Shown here piece after piece: positions 9,879 through 19,297 of a stretch of 53,092 nt of DNA (its first letter is position 1; each line of letters starts with the position of its first letter). The stretch is from a virus. Position numbers and translations under genes: made by a program. The notes under the pieces are model-generated. The model was not told the origin of the DNA. It did no database searches and worked only from the letters and a program-made list of their open reading frames with translations. The stretch spans positions 1 to 53,092 of the IMG/VR virus record IMGVR_UViG_3300033149_001838. The stretch is one strand, 5' to 3'.

Positions 9879-12800
9879 TTATACTCTCAATGCCCTATAT
9901 ATTGGACCACGTTTCATTAGATCTGCACCTATATGATTTATAACAACTTTTTCCCCGGATTTACCTGTCATAGCGGTAGCAATATCCTCTTGAGTCACAA
10001 CATTAACTATGTTTATAGGCTGTCCACTTTCCCGCACATATCCAGACACATTGTTTTTGTCTATATTCTCAGAAGGAATGACCAATTCTCTACCGGAAGC
10101 ATTATCCCCCAGTATAGCCATGGTATCTCTACTAGTTAGACCTCCTGAGCTGAATCTGTGGAATGCCCTAATGGGAGAAATTACACCTCCGTGTTTATTA
10201 CTCCATGAGGACGGAAACATATCTGGGTCAAATCCACTAGGACCAACTCCCCCCTTTGTAGGCAATAAATCCAACAGTCCCATAACCACTTTCATAGCTA
10301 TCCACTTATTTATAGTATCCTGAATAGACTTTGCCAAACTCAGGAAGAATTCCTTAAATACTTCCCCCAAGTTTTTAATAGGGTTACGAAGATCATTTAT
10401 CTCACCTTTTAAGCGATTCATTTCGTCCGCTATTCTAGCAGCTTCCTCAGCTTGCCCGTCGGCTATAGCATTTTGGTAGTCTATTTCTAACTGATTTAGT
10501 TCATCCTGCAACTGGTTAGCTTCTTCCCTCTGTTCTTCAAACCCTCTGGTTATTTTATTAAGAATGTCAGTAATACCACTAACCATTTCGCTTTCAATCA
10601 AATCTACAAAGCTATCCCTCCACTCTGAGAGTTTCTTTTTAATACTGCTAGCTATTTTGTAGGTCCATTCCATTCGCTTCTTATACTCATCCGCATGTCG
10701 AACTAACTCCATCTCTGTTTGGGTTAATTCGTTGGTAAGTCTTAACAGCTCTTCCCCGCTTAATTTTGCTCCTTCAGAGAGTCTATTTTCTTCTAGTATA
10801 AGAAGTATAGCTTCTTTTCTTTTCTCTAATTTTTTCTTTTCTAGATTGAGAATTTCAACGTGTTTTTCTGGATGAAATAATTCCAGGGCTTCTTGTTGTG
10901 TACTCAACTCTACTATTTTTTGCTGTGCAGCTACATTTATTTTATTAATCTTTTGTTCTAATTTACTTTTATTTATGATAGCATTATACTTGTCATTTAT
11001 GGCGGCTAGTTTCTCTAGGTATGCATCTGTTATCTCAACAACTCCACCATAGTCTTTTCTTAATCTCCGAATTGCAACTGCTCTATCAGCATCAGCTTTC
11101 TTTTGTCGTGTGACATAAACATCTTGACCTTTAATAGCCTCAGTTTCTAGTTTCAAAGCCTCTATATCTAGCTTAATTCTCTCACGTGTTGCGCCTATTA
11201 TCTTATTTATTCTCTTATCCCGTTCACTTTCGATTTTGCCTTTTCTAGGCTTCCATTCCTCTTTTGCAAGAGCGTCCTTAAAGTAGCGATTGGCTTGTAT
11301 TATTTCCTTTTGTACCCTGCTAGTGGTCTCTCCAAAACTCTCAGTATCAGCTTGCGTTTTACGGAGCCATTTGTTATATTGAACAATCCAACTATCTTTT
11401 GCAATTTTCTTCTTCTCTAACTTAGATATTATTTTGTCAAAAATAGCTGTAACACGAGCATCAGTAAACTTTTTCCGGTATTCCTCCACTAATGGGCTTT
11501 TTTCACCAAACCAACCCATTAAAAAACCCTTCTGTTTAGTTGTTACTTCCAAATCTGTTTTTGCTAATTCCTTTGCGAGTTCTTGTATGGTACTATAAGC
11601 CAGATCAAAGTCTTCTTTCATGGCTTTTCGTAGTATCTCTTTATGCTCTGGTCTCATTTCTAGATATTCTCTTAATGCTTTATTCTTAGGGACCATCAAT
11701 CCTTTTTCTAGCACTTCGCTCATGATATTTGCAGCATCCGCAGCATCTAAATATGCCCTTTTGTATTTCTTTAGACTATCCAATTCCTCTTTATCTTTTT
11801 TAGTCTTGGTATTTATATTATCAACCATTTCTTTGAAAGTAGTTCTTCCATACTTATTGTAGGCAGCAGCTAAATCCTCAAACTGATTAACTAACTCGTC
11901 TGTAGTCTTTGTACCAACACCTACAAACTTTATATAGTCATACATAAAAGCCACGATCTCAGTTCTTATTTTAACTAACTCTAGGTCAAATTCCGCCTTC
12001 TTCACTCTCAGACTCTTTAGAGCGTCTGTTTGTATCTTCAGCTGATTCTTCCAATTATTTAGATTTTGTAGAGATCTACCACCAAACCCTGGTATTGTAA
12101 CATTTTCTTTGTCCACCCTTCTTTGATAAATATTAATCATATTCTTAGCTTTACTCACAGTAGATTTTCTGAATTCTACATCTCTTTCTGCTTCCTCTTT
12201 ATCTAAAAGTACATTTCTCAATTTCCGCTCTAAAAGTTTTTTCTTTTGCTCCAAAGTTTCTTCTTTCAGTAAACGTATACCTTCTCTTCTCTCCTTATTA
12301 AGTTCTTTATGTTTTTCAGTAATCTCTTCTAGTTCTTTACCTTCTAAATGCATAGCCAATAAGATCTGATCTTTTGCTATTACTCGTTCAGCCTCTATAT
12401 TTTTTCCCTCTCTGATAGCTTTTACATATTTTTCAAAAGTCTTCTCAGATTTCTTCAATACAGCTTCTTGTTCATTTAACTTTTGTGTAGTTCTATCTAA
12501 AGCCTCTTCCATTGAGGCTAATCCCTCTTTAGCATTTGCTATATAATCAATCAACCACACTATAATAGCCACAACACCGAACATACCCAACTTGAGTTTT
12601 GTGATCTTAGATAGCACAACAAACAAACCGGTAAGAATATGTTTCGTGGCTTTAAATGCTTCCTTTATTTTTAATAACTTAGCTATCATAGAACCAGCAA
12701 ATATTATACCTACTGTTGTACCTATACCCACAAGTAGTTCCAGTATCTTCTTGAGTGGAGGAGCTAAATCACTAGCTCCATCCACAAATTCTGTCATGTA

Positions 12801-15800
12801 GTCTATCATTTTCTTTAAAATTGGTGCATATCTGCTATATATCTTTTCTAAAACTATTACAGTGGTATTACCCAATTTTGTCAACTTAGATTGTAGAGTA
12901 TCCATCTGAACTGCTGCCATATCAGCCGCAGTTCCGAGACTCCCTAAAGAATCGGAGAAACCACGCAACTCACTCGCTCGACCAATAAGTGCAGCTATAG
13001 CAGCAGCTGCCCTACGGTCTAACCCTCTGAAAGCATTAGTTGCATCAAATCCCGCAACTTTAAGTTGTTCTAATATGTCTATAACATTCCTACCACTAGA
13101 CATATCTATATCTTGCAGAGTAATTCCTACTTTATGAAGCTCCTTCTCAAATCGTTTTGATGGTTTAACAAGTTCTCCCAATAGAGACCTTAATCCAGTA
13201 CCAACTTTACTCATCTTGATACCCTGATTAGCCATCATACCGATCATACCAGCAGTATCTGCCAAGGATATATTCAATTGTGGAGCTACACCAGTCAAAT
13301 ACTGTAATGCAGTACCCAAGCCCTTAATTTGGACTTTAGATCTATTAACCGTACTAGCTAACACATCTACAATATGTTCAGTATCATCAGACTCCTCTCT
13401 CCAAGCCTTCATAACGGTGGTTACGAGATCCGCAGAAGTAGTCATGTCTGTCATAGTAGCAGTAGCCAAGGTAGCCACATCTTGGATAGCATTAGTAACT
13501 TCTGCTGCTGAAAGACCTGCCTGACCTAACTTAACCATACCATCAGCTATGGTAGTTATATCAATATTTAACGATTTAGCAACCTTTTCTAATGCCCCAG
13601 ACATGACTAACATCTCACCACTAGTAGCCATAGTAACTGCTTGGAGATTAGCCATTGCCTGTTCTAGCTCTTTAACTTTACGGAATCCTTCAGTTATTCC
13701 ACGATATAAGGCCCAAAATCCCCTCAACTGGATAAACCATCCTGCTCTAGCTCTAAACCAGGATGCGCTTAAAAATCCTGTTTTACCCTCCCGTTCCTTA
13801 AGTTTTGTCCTGAACCTATCAACTTCCTTAGTTGCTTTTTTGAGGTCAAAACTCTTATCTCTAATTAATTTATTGTGGATTTTCTCCAGTCTATTTATAG
13901 CCTCTTTAGTTATTATACCCCTCTTCATTTCAGCTCTTAATCTTCTGCTCTCTACTCTAAGTTTTTTATAGTTCTCTACTCTTTTTTCCTTCTTTTCGGC
14001 AGCAATTGCTTTAGCAGTAGCAACTCTAGCTTTAAGATCTTTTTTAAGAGTTAACTGGTTAAGAGCCAGAAGCTGATTTTGAACCTTTTGTAGCTCGTTT
14101 GCTTTTTGTCTTACATTATTACCAGCTTTTATATCATTTATGAGAGCTGCCTCTTGTATTCGGAGTTCCTTGACCAAATTAGCTTTTCTTCTCTGCGCCT
14201 GTACATAACTTTCCGCCAGTCTCAGTCTTTCCTGCAATACTGCACGATCTTCTGAAGTCTTCTTAGGTATTTCATATTTAAGTCTAGTTCGTCTTACAGC
14301 CTCTTCAGTTAGGGCTTTTTCTAGTCTAATACCCTCCCTAGAATAGGTCATACCAAGTTTCTTATACTCTTGATATACTTTAATTAACTCTACCCTTTTC
14401 TGTTCAGCATCAATATTAGCTCTTATATCTGCATTGAGCTTCCTCTCTTTTAAATGTAACTCGTTTAGTATATCCGCCCTACGACCTAAAGCCTGATCAT
14501 GTTGACCCGCTACTTTTAACTGGGCTTTAAAAAACTCCCTATCTAATTGGGTTCTGGGCTGCCTCCTAAGACCCTGAATCATGATCTTTTCTCTCTCAGC
14601 AGCTAACTCCTTTGCAAACTTAGCACCTTTCTTATTAAGTGCTACTTGAATCTCTTCTAATCTATTAAGATTAGCAATAGTAACCGACCCTTTTTGCATG
14701 ACTTCGACTAGTTTTCTTCTCTCAGTCGTTAACTTTCTCAGTTTCTCAACCCGTCTCTCCCTATCTTCTTGTTTAGCATCCTCTATGAGACCATGCATAA
14801 CGTCAGCTTGTTCTCTAGCTACACCAGTACCTCTCTTCATGAGTTCAGTTTGAACCCTACGAAGTTGAACTGCTTTTGCAGCTACATCATTACCTAATGC
14901 TATATCTGCACGCAGGCGTGCCTGTTCTTTTCTTAGTCTATCAGTCTCAACACTAAGTCTACGTTTGGCCTGACTCAGACTTTTTAGTCTTTCCAATTCT
15001 AATTGGTACTTAGTCTTCTCTGCTCCGGTTTTAGGTCCATATTGAACATCCAAACCTGTTGCCAGTAATTTCTTTCGCTCAGTAGCTAATTTCCTAGCAC
15101 CCTGTATCTCTAAATTTTGAATCTGAAGCCGAGTTCTATCAATCTTATTCGCCTGTGCTACGGTCATATTCTTCTTATCATACTCTTTAAGGAGCATTCT
15201 AAGTTGGGCTTTTAAGTCTTTAACTAGTCTGGTCTTACGCTCATTTATCTCATTATCTAATTTTTCTAACCGTATAACATTAGAAGTTGATACGTTACCT
15301 TTAGCAATTATATCGGCTAATTTGGATCTTTCTTTATTTAATCTTTTTAAATTAGTAGCAGAACGCTCAAGATTTTCTTCTTTAGCCGCCATAACAAGTT
15401 GCTTCATAGCTCCAGCATCTTTTAAAACAACCTCCTGACCTCTCTCTCTAAGCTGGTTTTGGACTTTAAGCAACCTGGCAGAATTTTCCTTTACAGAATT
15501 ACCAGCTTCTATGTCTTTAATAAGAGCCTTTTCAGCTAATCTTAATTCACGTACCTGCTTAGTAAGACGAGCTTCTGCCTCAGCAGCACTTGCAGCTACT
15601 TTAGCCCTTTCCTCATACTGTCGTTGTAATTTAGGACTCTCATCTTCTGATTTTACTCTGGCTCCCTCTCTGGCTCTTAACCTGTCTATCAACTCAAAAC
15701 TCTTCTTTATTTGATCACCAAATTGCCTATAGCGCTCTCTGAATTGTTTAAGCCCAGTGTCAAACATTTTATTGAAAACTTCAAGTCTTCTTTTAACCTC

Positions 15801-16334
15801 CTCTACACTAAGTCCCTTCGCCAGATCATCAGCAAAACCTTTTAAAGCCTTCCTTTGTTCCTCTCTTAAAGATGTAAGTTCATCAATTCTTTCTTTTATT
15901 GCTTTAACATCATTCTTACCCATAAAAGCTGTGCCTTCTTCAGTCAGTGCTACAGAAGATCTACCAGCAGCTACACGTTCAAATTGTCCTATCACATTCC
16001 CCAATAGATTCTTTGGAGCGGTACTGAGTTCTCTAAAATCCGCTATAAGTTTAGTAACTATTTCTCTTACTCTCTGTTCAGCTTTGTTAAGGCCCTCAAC
16101 ACCGACTTCTGAAGAACTTACCCAGGCTTTAAAAACATCATCAACATTTTCTCTAGCAGCATTTAAAAACTTGGTTGTTTTTTTAAATGGATCTCCTTTA
16201 ACAATACCTTCTATTCCAATATTGTTTACTTTTCTCTCAAATTCTTTTATGCTGGCGGTCATATTACGGATGCCTTCCTCAACCTTGGAAATATCCACCC
16301 CAAAAGTTACATTAATTCCGCCTATAGTAGCCAA
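9879..16334 (-). CDS. Tail tape measure protein
   Basis: At 2151 residues this is the largest protein here and sets tail length. After a short start (MATIGGINVTFGVDISKVEEG) come about 800 residues of charged coiled coil built from diverged repeats (for example VRELRLAEKALIKDIEAGN, DRLRKEQARLRADIALGN, VKELRIQEAALINDIKAGN). Around residue 870 the TP901-type core begins (GFWALYRGITEGFRKVKELE, then ANLQAVTMATSGEM). Membrane-like helices follow near ~1130-1210 (IFAGSMIAKLLKI, VVAIIVWLIDYIA), then more coiled coil, and a C-terminus with ELVIPSENI typical of tape measures. By the usual ~0.15 nm per residue the tail would be about 320 nm. It follows the gpG/gpGT chaperone genes, as in lambda. Confidence 0.93.
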   Translation of the reverse strand: MATIGGINVTFGVDISKVEEGIRNMTASIKEFERKVNNIGIEGIVKGDPFKKTTKFLNAARENVDDVFKAWVSSSEVGVEGLNKAEQRVREIVTKLIADFRELSTAPKNLLGNVIGQFERVAAGRSSVALTEEGTAFMGKNDVKAIKERIDELTSLREEQRKALKGFADDLAKGLSVEEVKRRLEVFNKMFDTGLKQFRERYRQFGDQIKKSFELIDRLRAREGARVKSEDESPKLQRQYEERAKVAASAAEAEARLTKQVRELRLAEKALIKDIEAGNSVKENSARLLKVQNQLRERGQEVVLKDAGAMKQLVMAAKEENLERSATNLKRLNKERSKLADIIAKGNVSTSNVIRLEKLDNEINERKTRLVKDLKAQLRMLLKEYDKKNMTVAQANKIDRTRLQIQNLEIQGARKLATERKKLLATGLDVQYGPKTGAEKTKYQLELERLKSLSQAKRRLSVETDRLRKEQARLRADIALGNDVAAKAVQLRRVQTELMKRGTGVAREQADVMHGLIEDAKQEDRERRVEKLRKLTTERRKLVEVMQKGSVTIANLNRLEEIQVALNKKGAKFAKELAAEREKIMIQGLRRQPRTQLDREFFKAQLKVAGQHDQALGRRADILNELHLKERKLNADIRANIDAEQKRVELIKVYQEYKKLGMTYSREGIRLEKALTEEAVRRTRLKYEIPKKTSEDRAVLQERLRLAESYVQAQRRKANLVKELRIQEAALINDIKAGNNVRQKANELQKVQNQLLALNQLTLKKDLKARVATAKAIAAEKKEKRVENYKKLRVESRRLRAEMKRGIITKEAINRLEKIHNKLIRDKSFDLKKATKEVDRFRTKLKEREGKTGFLSASWFRARAGWFIQLRGFWALYRGITEGFRKVKELEQAMANLQAVTMATSGEMLVMSGALEKVAKSLNIDITTIADGMVKLGQAGLSAAEVTNAIQDVATLATATMTDMTTSADLVTTVMKAWREESDDTEHIVDVLASTVNRSKVQIKGLGTALQYLTGVAPQLNISLADTAGMIGMMANQGIKMSKVGTGLRSLLGELVKPSKRFEKELHKVGITLQDIDMSSGRNVIDILEQLKVAGFDATNAFRGLDRRAAAAIAALIGRASELRGFSDSLGSLGTAADMAAVQMDTLQSKLTKLGNTTVIVLEKIYSRYAPILKKMIDYMTEFVDGASDLAPPLKKILELLVGIGTTVGIIFAGSMIAKLLKIKEAFKATKHILTGLFVVLSKITKLKLGMFGVVAIIVWLIDYIANAKEGLASMEEALDRTTQKLNEQEAVLKKSEKTFEKYVKAIREGKNIEAERVIAKDQILLAMHLEGKELEEITEKHKELNKERREGIRLLKEETLEQKKKLLERKLRNVLLDKEEAERDVEFRKSTVSKAKNMINIYQRRVDKENVTIPGFGGRSLQNLNNWKNQLKIQTDALKSLRVKKAEFDLELVKIRTEIVAFMYDYIKFVGVGTKTTDELVNQFEDLAAAYNKYGRTTFKEMVDNINTKTKKDKEELDSLKKYKRAYLDAADAANIMSEVLEKGLMVPKNKALREYLEMRPEHKEILRKAMKEDFDLAYSTIQELAKELAKTDLEVTTKQKGFLMGWFGEKSPLVEEYRKKFTDARVTAIFDKIISKLEKKKIAKDSWIVQYNKWLRKTQADTESFGETTSRVQKEIIQANRYFKDALAKEEWKPRKGKIESERDKRINKIIGATRERIKLDIEALKLETEAIKGQDVYVTRQKKADADRAVAIRRLRKDYGGVVEITDAYLEKLAAINDKYNAIINKSKLEQKINKINVAAQQKIVELSTQQEALELFHPEKHVEILNLEKKKLEKRKEAILLILEENRLSEGAKLSGEELLRLTNELTQTEMELVRHADEYKKRMEWTYKIASSIKKKLSEWRDSFVDLIESEMVSGITDILNKITRGFEEQREEANQLQDELNQLEIDYQNAIADGQAEEAARIADEMNRLKGEINDLRNPIKNLGEVFKEFFLSLAKSIQDTINKWIAMKVVMGLLDLLPTKGGVGPSGFDPDMFPSSWSNKHGGVISPIRAFHRFSSGGLTSRDTMAILGDNASGRELVIPSENIDKNNVSGYVRESGQPINIVNVVTQEDIATAMTGKSGEKVVINHIGADLMKRGPIYRALRV

Positions 16335-16336
16335 TA

Positions 16337-17133
16337 TTAGTCAACTCCTTTTTTAGTATCATTAACAGGAATTCCAAACCCCAACAATGTTTTTTCTACT
16401 TCTATGGGATTATTTTTAATCCTTTGTTTTCTCTGTAATTTGTTCCAGTCTAAATTATTAATAAACCTGGTCCACACCTGTTGTTTTCTCCTAGCCCCCT
16501 GTCTGTCCTCGGCAGGAGTAGCATAAGCAACAGCATTAGTCATTATTATTGCAGACATCCTAGAATCTTCCATCTTTTGCTTACATGCCTTTTCAAAAAA
16601 TAGATATATTTGGTCTATTGTGTAATTATAGAGAAGATCCTGAAGGGATGTCCCGATATGATTATTTAGAAGTGTGTAAAAAAGATCACCTATCTCTATC
16701 TTGGCAGTCTTTTGTCGTACTTTTACGTATCCTGGTCTTGTGGATTCTCCTCCACCCTCTCCGCTAGAGTGGAGGTTACTACGTTTTTTATGGTTTCAGA
16801 GTTCTGCTTATAGATTGTCAAAGCTATCTTTACACCATCAGAAATAGGAAGTGCTTTAATTTCCTTTTCATCCACCTCAAGTGTCATAGCTATAACCTTT
16901 AATAACTCATCACTACATATGGTAAAAAGTCTAGCTATTGTAGTATAAGATATAATAGACTGTTCCCCAGAAAACATCTTATCAAGACCTTTTTCTTCTA
17001 TCTTATCCAATACAGACTGTAACAATTCAGAAATATCAAATAGCTTACCAAATGACCACGGTTTAACTACAAATTTTCCTATTCTAACATCTGGGAGTAG
17101 GATTTCATCCTCTGTCTTTTTCTTTTTAGTCAT
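16337..17133 (-). CDS. Tail assembly chaperone frameshift product, lambda gpGT-like
   Basis: A 265-residue fusion made by a programmed -1 frameshift. Translation starts with gpG (17133), reads to the slippery heptamer A-AAA-AAC (16789-16783) in the correct phase, slips back one base and continues in a fully open -1 frame to 16337. The extension contains DLFYTLLNNHIGTSLQDLL, TIDQIYLFFEKA and MSAIIMTNAVAYAT, the conserved end of siphovirus GT proteins. The reading frame after the slip has no independent ribosome site, which supports the frameshift. Such chaperones hold the tape measure and recruit tail tube protein. It sits immediately upstream of the tape measure. Confidence 0.85.
16723..17133 (-). 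CDS. Tail assembly chaperone, lambda gpG-like (unshifted product)
   Basis: A 136-residue helical protein that begins KKKKTEDEILLPDVRIGKFVVKPWSFGKL, with a short beta start followed by an all-helical body, as in tail assembly chaperones. It is the major product; ribosomes that slip at 16789-16783 make the longer gpGT-like protein. Stop codon is TAA at 16725-16723. It lies between the tail terminator-like gene and the tape measure. The tail tube gene, usually just upstream, is not here. Confidence 0.8.
   Translation of the reverse strand: MTKKKKTEDEILLPDVRIGKFVVKPWSFGKLFDISELLQSVLDKIEEKGLDKMFSGEQSIISYTTIARLFTICSDELLKVIAMTLEVDEKEIKALPISDGVKIALTIYKQNSETIKNVVTSTLAERVEENPQDQDT
16783..16789 (-). 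other. Slippery heptamer for -1 ribosomal frameshift
   Basis: On the minus strand the heptamer reads A-AAA-AAC with zero-frame codons AAA and AAC, the canonical X-XXY-YYZ arrangement. It is followed by 57 zero-frame bases before the TAA stop. The -1 frame is open from here to 16337. Confidence 0.85.
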
Positions 17134-17135
17134 AA

Positions 17136-17549
17136 TTACCTCACGTGTTTTACATTATAATTAGACACACTTATAGTATGTTGTCCACCTTCAAATGAAC
17201 CAATTAAGAGAGGCGCAGAATTATTACAGGTTATTTGACCGTTACCATTTAACTGATTCATATGCAATTCGTTTATAAGAGCCTGTTGAATAGTCAGTGC
17301 TCCTTGACGTGTAACTGAGTTTACTCTGACCTGTATACTAGGCTCCTGTCTGTACCTATCAGACAACGGAGGACCTCCCCCATATGGAATCAAAGTAACG
17401 GTTGTAATATCTTTACCTGCTGGTTCTATACCGATGAACAGATTAGTCCCAAATTCTAGAGTAGTACCTAAAGCTGTACAGATAGCATTAGTGGCAGTAA
17501 GATCCTCTAGATAAGACGCAACGGTATTACAAATTGTAGTAGTCATCAT
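17136..17549 (-). CDS. Tail terminator-like protein
   Basis: A 137-residue protein at the position of lambda gpU, just upstream of the gpG-like chaperone. It has an N-terminal helix (ICNTVASYLEDL) and strands with QVRVNSVTRQGALTIQQALINELH, a pattern common in tail terminator and head-tail completion proteins that form a ring. Start has two methionines; the first was kept. It overlaps the next gene upstream by four bases. Function inferred from order and pattern. Confidence 0.6.
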   Translation of the reverse strand: MMTTTICNTVASYLEDLTATNAICTALGTTLEFGTNLFIGIEPAGKDITTVTLIPYGGGPPLSDRYRQEPSIQVRVNSVTRQGALTIQQALINELHMNQLNGNGQITCNNSAPLLIGSFEGGQHTISVSNYNVKHVR

Positions 17550-18322
17550 TTATCACCACTTGTTTCTCTTATTGCTTTATGAGCAGCAGATGATACCAAA
17601 TAGTTAACTCGTTTATTAAATAACATGTCGTCCTCAAATTCTTCTTTTGTTCTAAAGACAGATGGTTTCAGTTTAGCAATGTTGACTGAGAATCTATCTT
17701 TACCACGCTTGGTAATATTCATACTATTAGCTATAATATTACCTAATGCTCCTGTAGATATATGTTTACGTAACCAGGCTATGTATATTCTTTGTTTGGC
17801 TTGAAAAGCACTTTCAAGATATTTAGGGCCAGTTCCTGGAAATCTAGCGTGAGGAGATCCCGATGAACCATAGGGTAACAATTCCTCATGAGTCCATAGA
17901 GCAATGTCTTCTCCCAACTCATTTTCACGCTTATACATCACCATTCCAGAAACTTTTCTGATTCTTTTAGCTCTATTTAACCTACCTCTCAGTTTAGACA
18001 AATCTACATCAACACCACCGTCTCTTCTACCTCTACCCACTACAATGGCATATCCACTTTTACCTGCCCATCCAAAAAATACGTTGGCTAAACCACTCTC
18101 CCTTAATTTACCTCCCCAAGGTAGGGGTTCTCCCTGAGCTGTACTTTGTAGAGGTACCATAGGCTGAGTATTAGTTAAGATATCAGCCATTATCATACCC
18201 ATCATCTTAACAGCTTTATTCGTAATTAATTCCCCAGTAAGTTTTAAATTATTAACAGTTTCACTTACTCCTTCCAATCTTACTCCACTGTTACCTCTGG
18301 ATCTTTGAGGAGACTGCTGCAT
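17546..18322 (-). CDS. Neck or tail completion protein, HK97 gp10-like
   Basis: A 258-residue basic protein between the head-closure-like gene and the tail terminator. It contains VRLEGVSETVNNLKLTGELITNKAVKMM, like the N-terminal helix region of HK97 gp10 family proteins, followed by PMVPLQSTAQG and LRESGLA. Such proteins join head and tail. It is longer than the usual 130-170 residues, with an Arg/Lys-rich middle and C-terminal extension. Confidence in the exact neck role is moderate. Confidence 0.6.
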   Translation of the reverse strand: MQQSPQRSRGNSGVRLEGVSETVNNLKLTGELITNKAVKMMGMIMADILTNTQPMVPLQSTAQGEPLPWGGKLRESGLANVFFGWAGKSGYAIVVGRGRRDGGVDVDLSKLRGRLNRAKRIRKVSGMVMYKRENELGEDIALWTHEELLPYGSSGSPHARFPGTGPKYLESAFQAKQRIYIAWLRKHISTGALGNIIANSMNITKRGKDRFSVNIAKLKPSVFRTKEEFEDDMLFNKRVNYLVSSAAHKAIRETSGDK

Positions 18323-18323
18323 G

Positions 18324-18638
18324 TTATACTAGGTATAGCTTTGTGTGGTCCCAATTACCAGCTATACCATACCTCTTTTCTGTTCCTATGACCACATAGG
18401 TTTCATTATTATATACAACTTCATAATTAATTCTGACTGTATAATCAGGAGTAAGCCACACTTCTACTCTGTATTGTTTTTCTTCATTATTCTTGTCCAA
18501 AATCAAACCAATCTTTTCTTGCCACCTACAAGGAACAGAGCTGTACATAACTGAAGCCACTGAATCTCCATATCCATTGTCTACAGTAGAAGATATACTT
18601 GTGATAGTCTGGTTAACCAATCCAGATACCAGGCTCAT
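18324..18638 (-). CDS. Head closure-like protein
   Basis: A 104-residue beta-barrel-like protein (SVPCRWQEK, YRVEVWLTPDYTVRINYEVVYNNETYVVIG) with the layout of small head-tail joining proteins of the SPP1 gp16 type: an N-terminal region, then strands with DxxVxxxGxxYxV. It lies in the connector cluster between the adaptor and the gp10-like protein. It overlaps the gene upstream by four bases. Confidence 0.55.
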   Translation of the reverse strand: MSLVSGLVNQTITSISSTVDNGYGDSVASVMYSSVPCRWQEKIGLILDKNNEEKQYRVEVWLTPDYTVRINYEVVYNNETYVVIGTEKRYGIAGNWDHTKLYLV

Positions 18639-18826
18639 TTCTTCTTACGCCTCATTTTTCTAAGAGTAGCAGCTAAATTAGCTCTTCTTCTTGTAGTAGG
18701 ATTCTTACTTCTTTTCCCTTCTGCTATACAAGCCGAAGTAACACCTTTATACCCCTGCTTCTTGCACCAATTAGTAAATGCTCCAGGTTTTTTCACAGCA
18801 GATTGTATCCATTTCTTTTTAGCCAC
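18635..18826 (-). CDS. Small very basic protein with a KKWIQ...KKPGA motif
   Basis: A 63-residue protein, over a third Lys and Arg, with KKWIQSAVKKPGAF near the N-terminus and a basic RRRANLAATLRKM tail. From memory, this N-terminal motif occurs in many small proteins of phages and large DNA viruses; it has no established enzymatic role. It could bind DNA or be packaged. Two cysteines (WCKKQGYKGVTSAC) may pair or bind metal. Flanked by connector genes with tight spacing. Confidence 0.65.
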   Translation of the reverse strand: MAKKKWIQSAVKKPGAFTNWCKKQGYKGVTSACIAEGKRSKNPTTRRRANLAATLRKMRRKKK

Positions 18827-18828
18827 CT

Positions 18829-19152
18829 TTATCCCCCCTCAAGTTTGGCTCTAGCTTCTTCTTTTAAGACTTTCAACTTGGACTTATTTCGTTTATTCTT
18901 ATTATTTTTCTTTCTAATTTTCTTGCTTTTAAATTGTTTAGCCCATCTTTTATTAGGCTCCTCATTTCCTATCTTTCTTGTTACACACCATCTTATGTTC
19001 TTTATTTTTCTTACAGCCTCAGTCCCATTCTTGAACCTTATTATCATTTTGTTATTCTTAGTAAATCCTAATAATTCAACTTTAGTCCAGCCCCTTGTAT
19101 TAGTCTTTATTTCAATGAATCTTTTTCGTTTTCTGTACCTTTTTCTTTTCAT
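18829..19152 (-). CDS. Lysine-rich small protein, unknown function
   Basis: A 107-residue protein with basic ends (MKRKRYRKRKRF and a Lys/Asn/Arg-rich C-terminus) and a short beta core (RGWTKVELLGFTKNNKMIIRFKNGTE) resembling an SH3-like or Tudor-like fold. Together with its neighbours at 18635 and 19149 it forms a run of three very basic small proteins in the connector region. Nucleic acid binding is plausible but only inferred. Confidence 0.6.
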   Translation of the reverse strand: MKRKRYRKRKRFIEIKTNTRGWTKVELLGFTKNNKMIIRFKNGTEAVRKIKNIRWCVTRKIGNEEPNKRWAKQFKSKKIRKKNNKNKRNKSKLKVLKEEARAKLEGG

Positions 19153-19292
19153 CTCATCCTCTTACGTTTATAGTTCTTATTAGTTGATACATGAAATGTG
19201 GGATAATGCCCATATTTACGCACCCATTTTCTGTATAATTGAGGTAAATTTATTTTGAAATACAGCTCTTGTTTCTTAGATTTAAATGGCAT
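19149..19292 (-). CDS. Small basic protein, 47 residues
   Basis: A short ORF: ATG at 19292, stop TGA at 19151-19149, which overlaps the ATG of the next gene as ATGA. A GAGGG ribosome-site-like sequence lies about 10 bases upstream. The protein (MPFKSKKQELYFKINLPQ, then WVRKYGHYPTF) is basic and aromatic. It fills the gap between the adaptor gene and the Lys-rich protein, and the tight overlap argues it is real. I do not recognise it. Confidence 0.6.
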   Translation of the reverse strand: MPFKSKKQELYFKINLPQLYRKWVRKYGHYPTFHVSTNKNYKRKRMR

Positions 19293-19297
19293 ATCTA

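Noticed and set aside
15757-16356. A 199-residue plus-strand ORF and others across 9.9-16.3 kb
   Set aside because: All lie opposite the tape measure gene and have Ser/Leu-rich compositions expected of reverse-complemented Lys/Glu-rich coiled coil; no ribosome sites.
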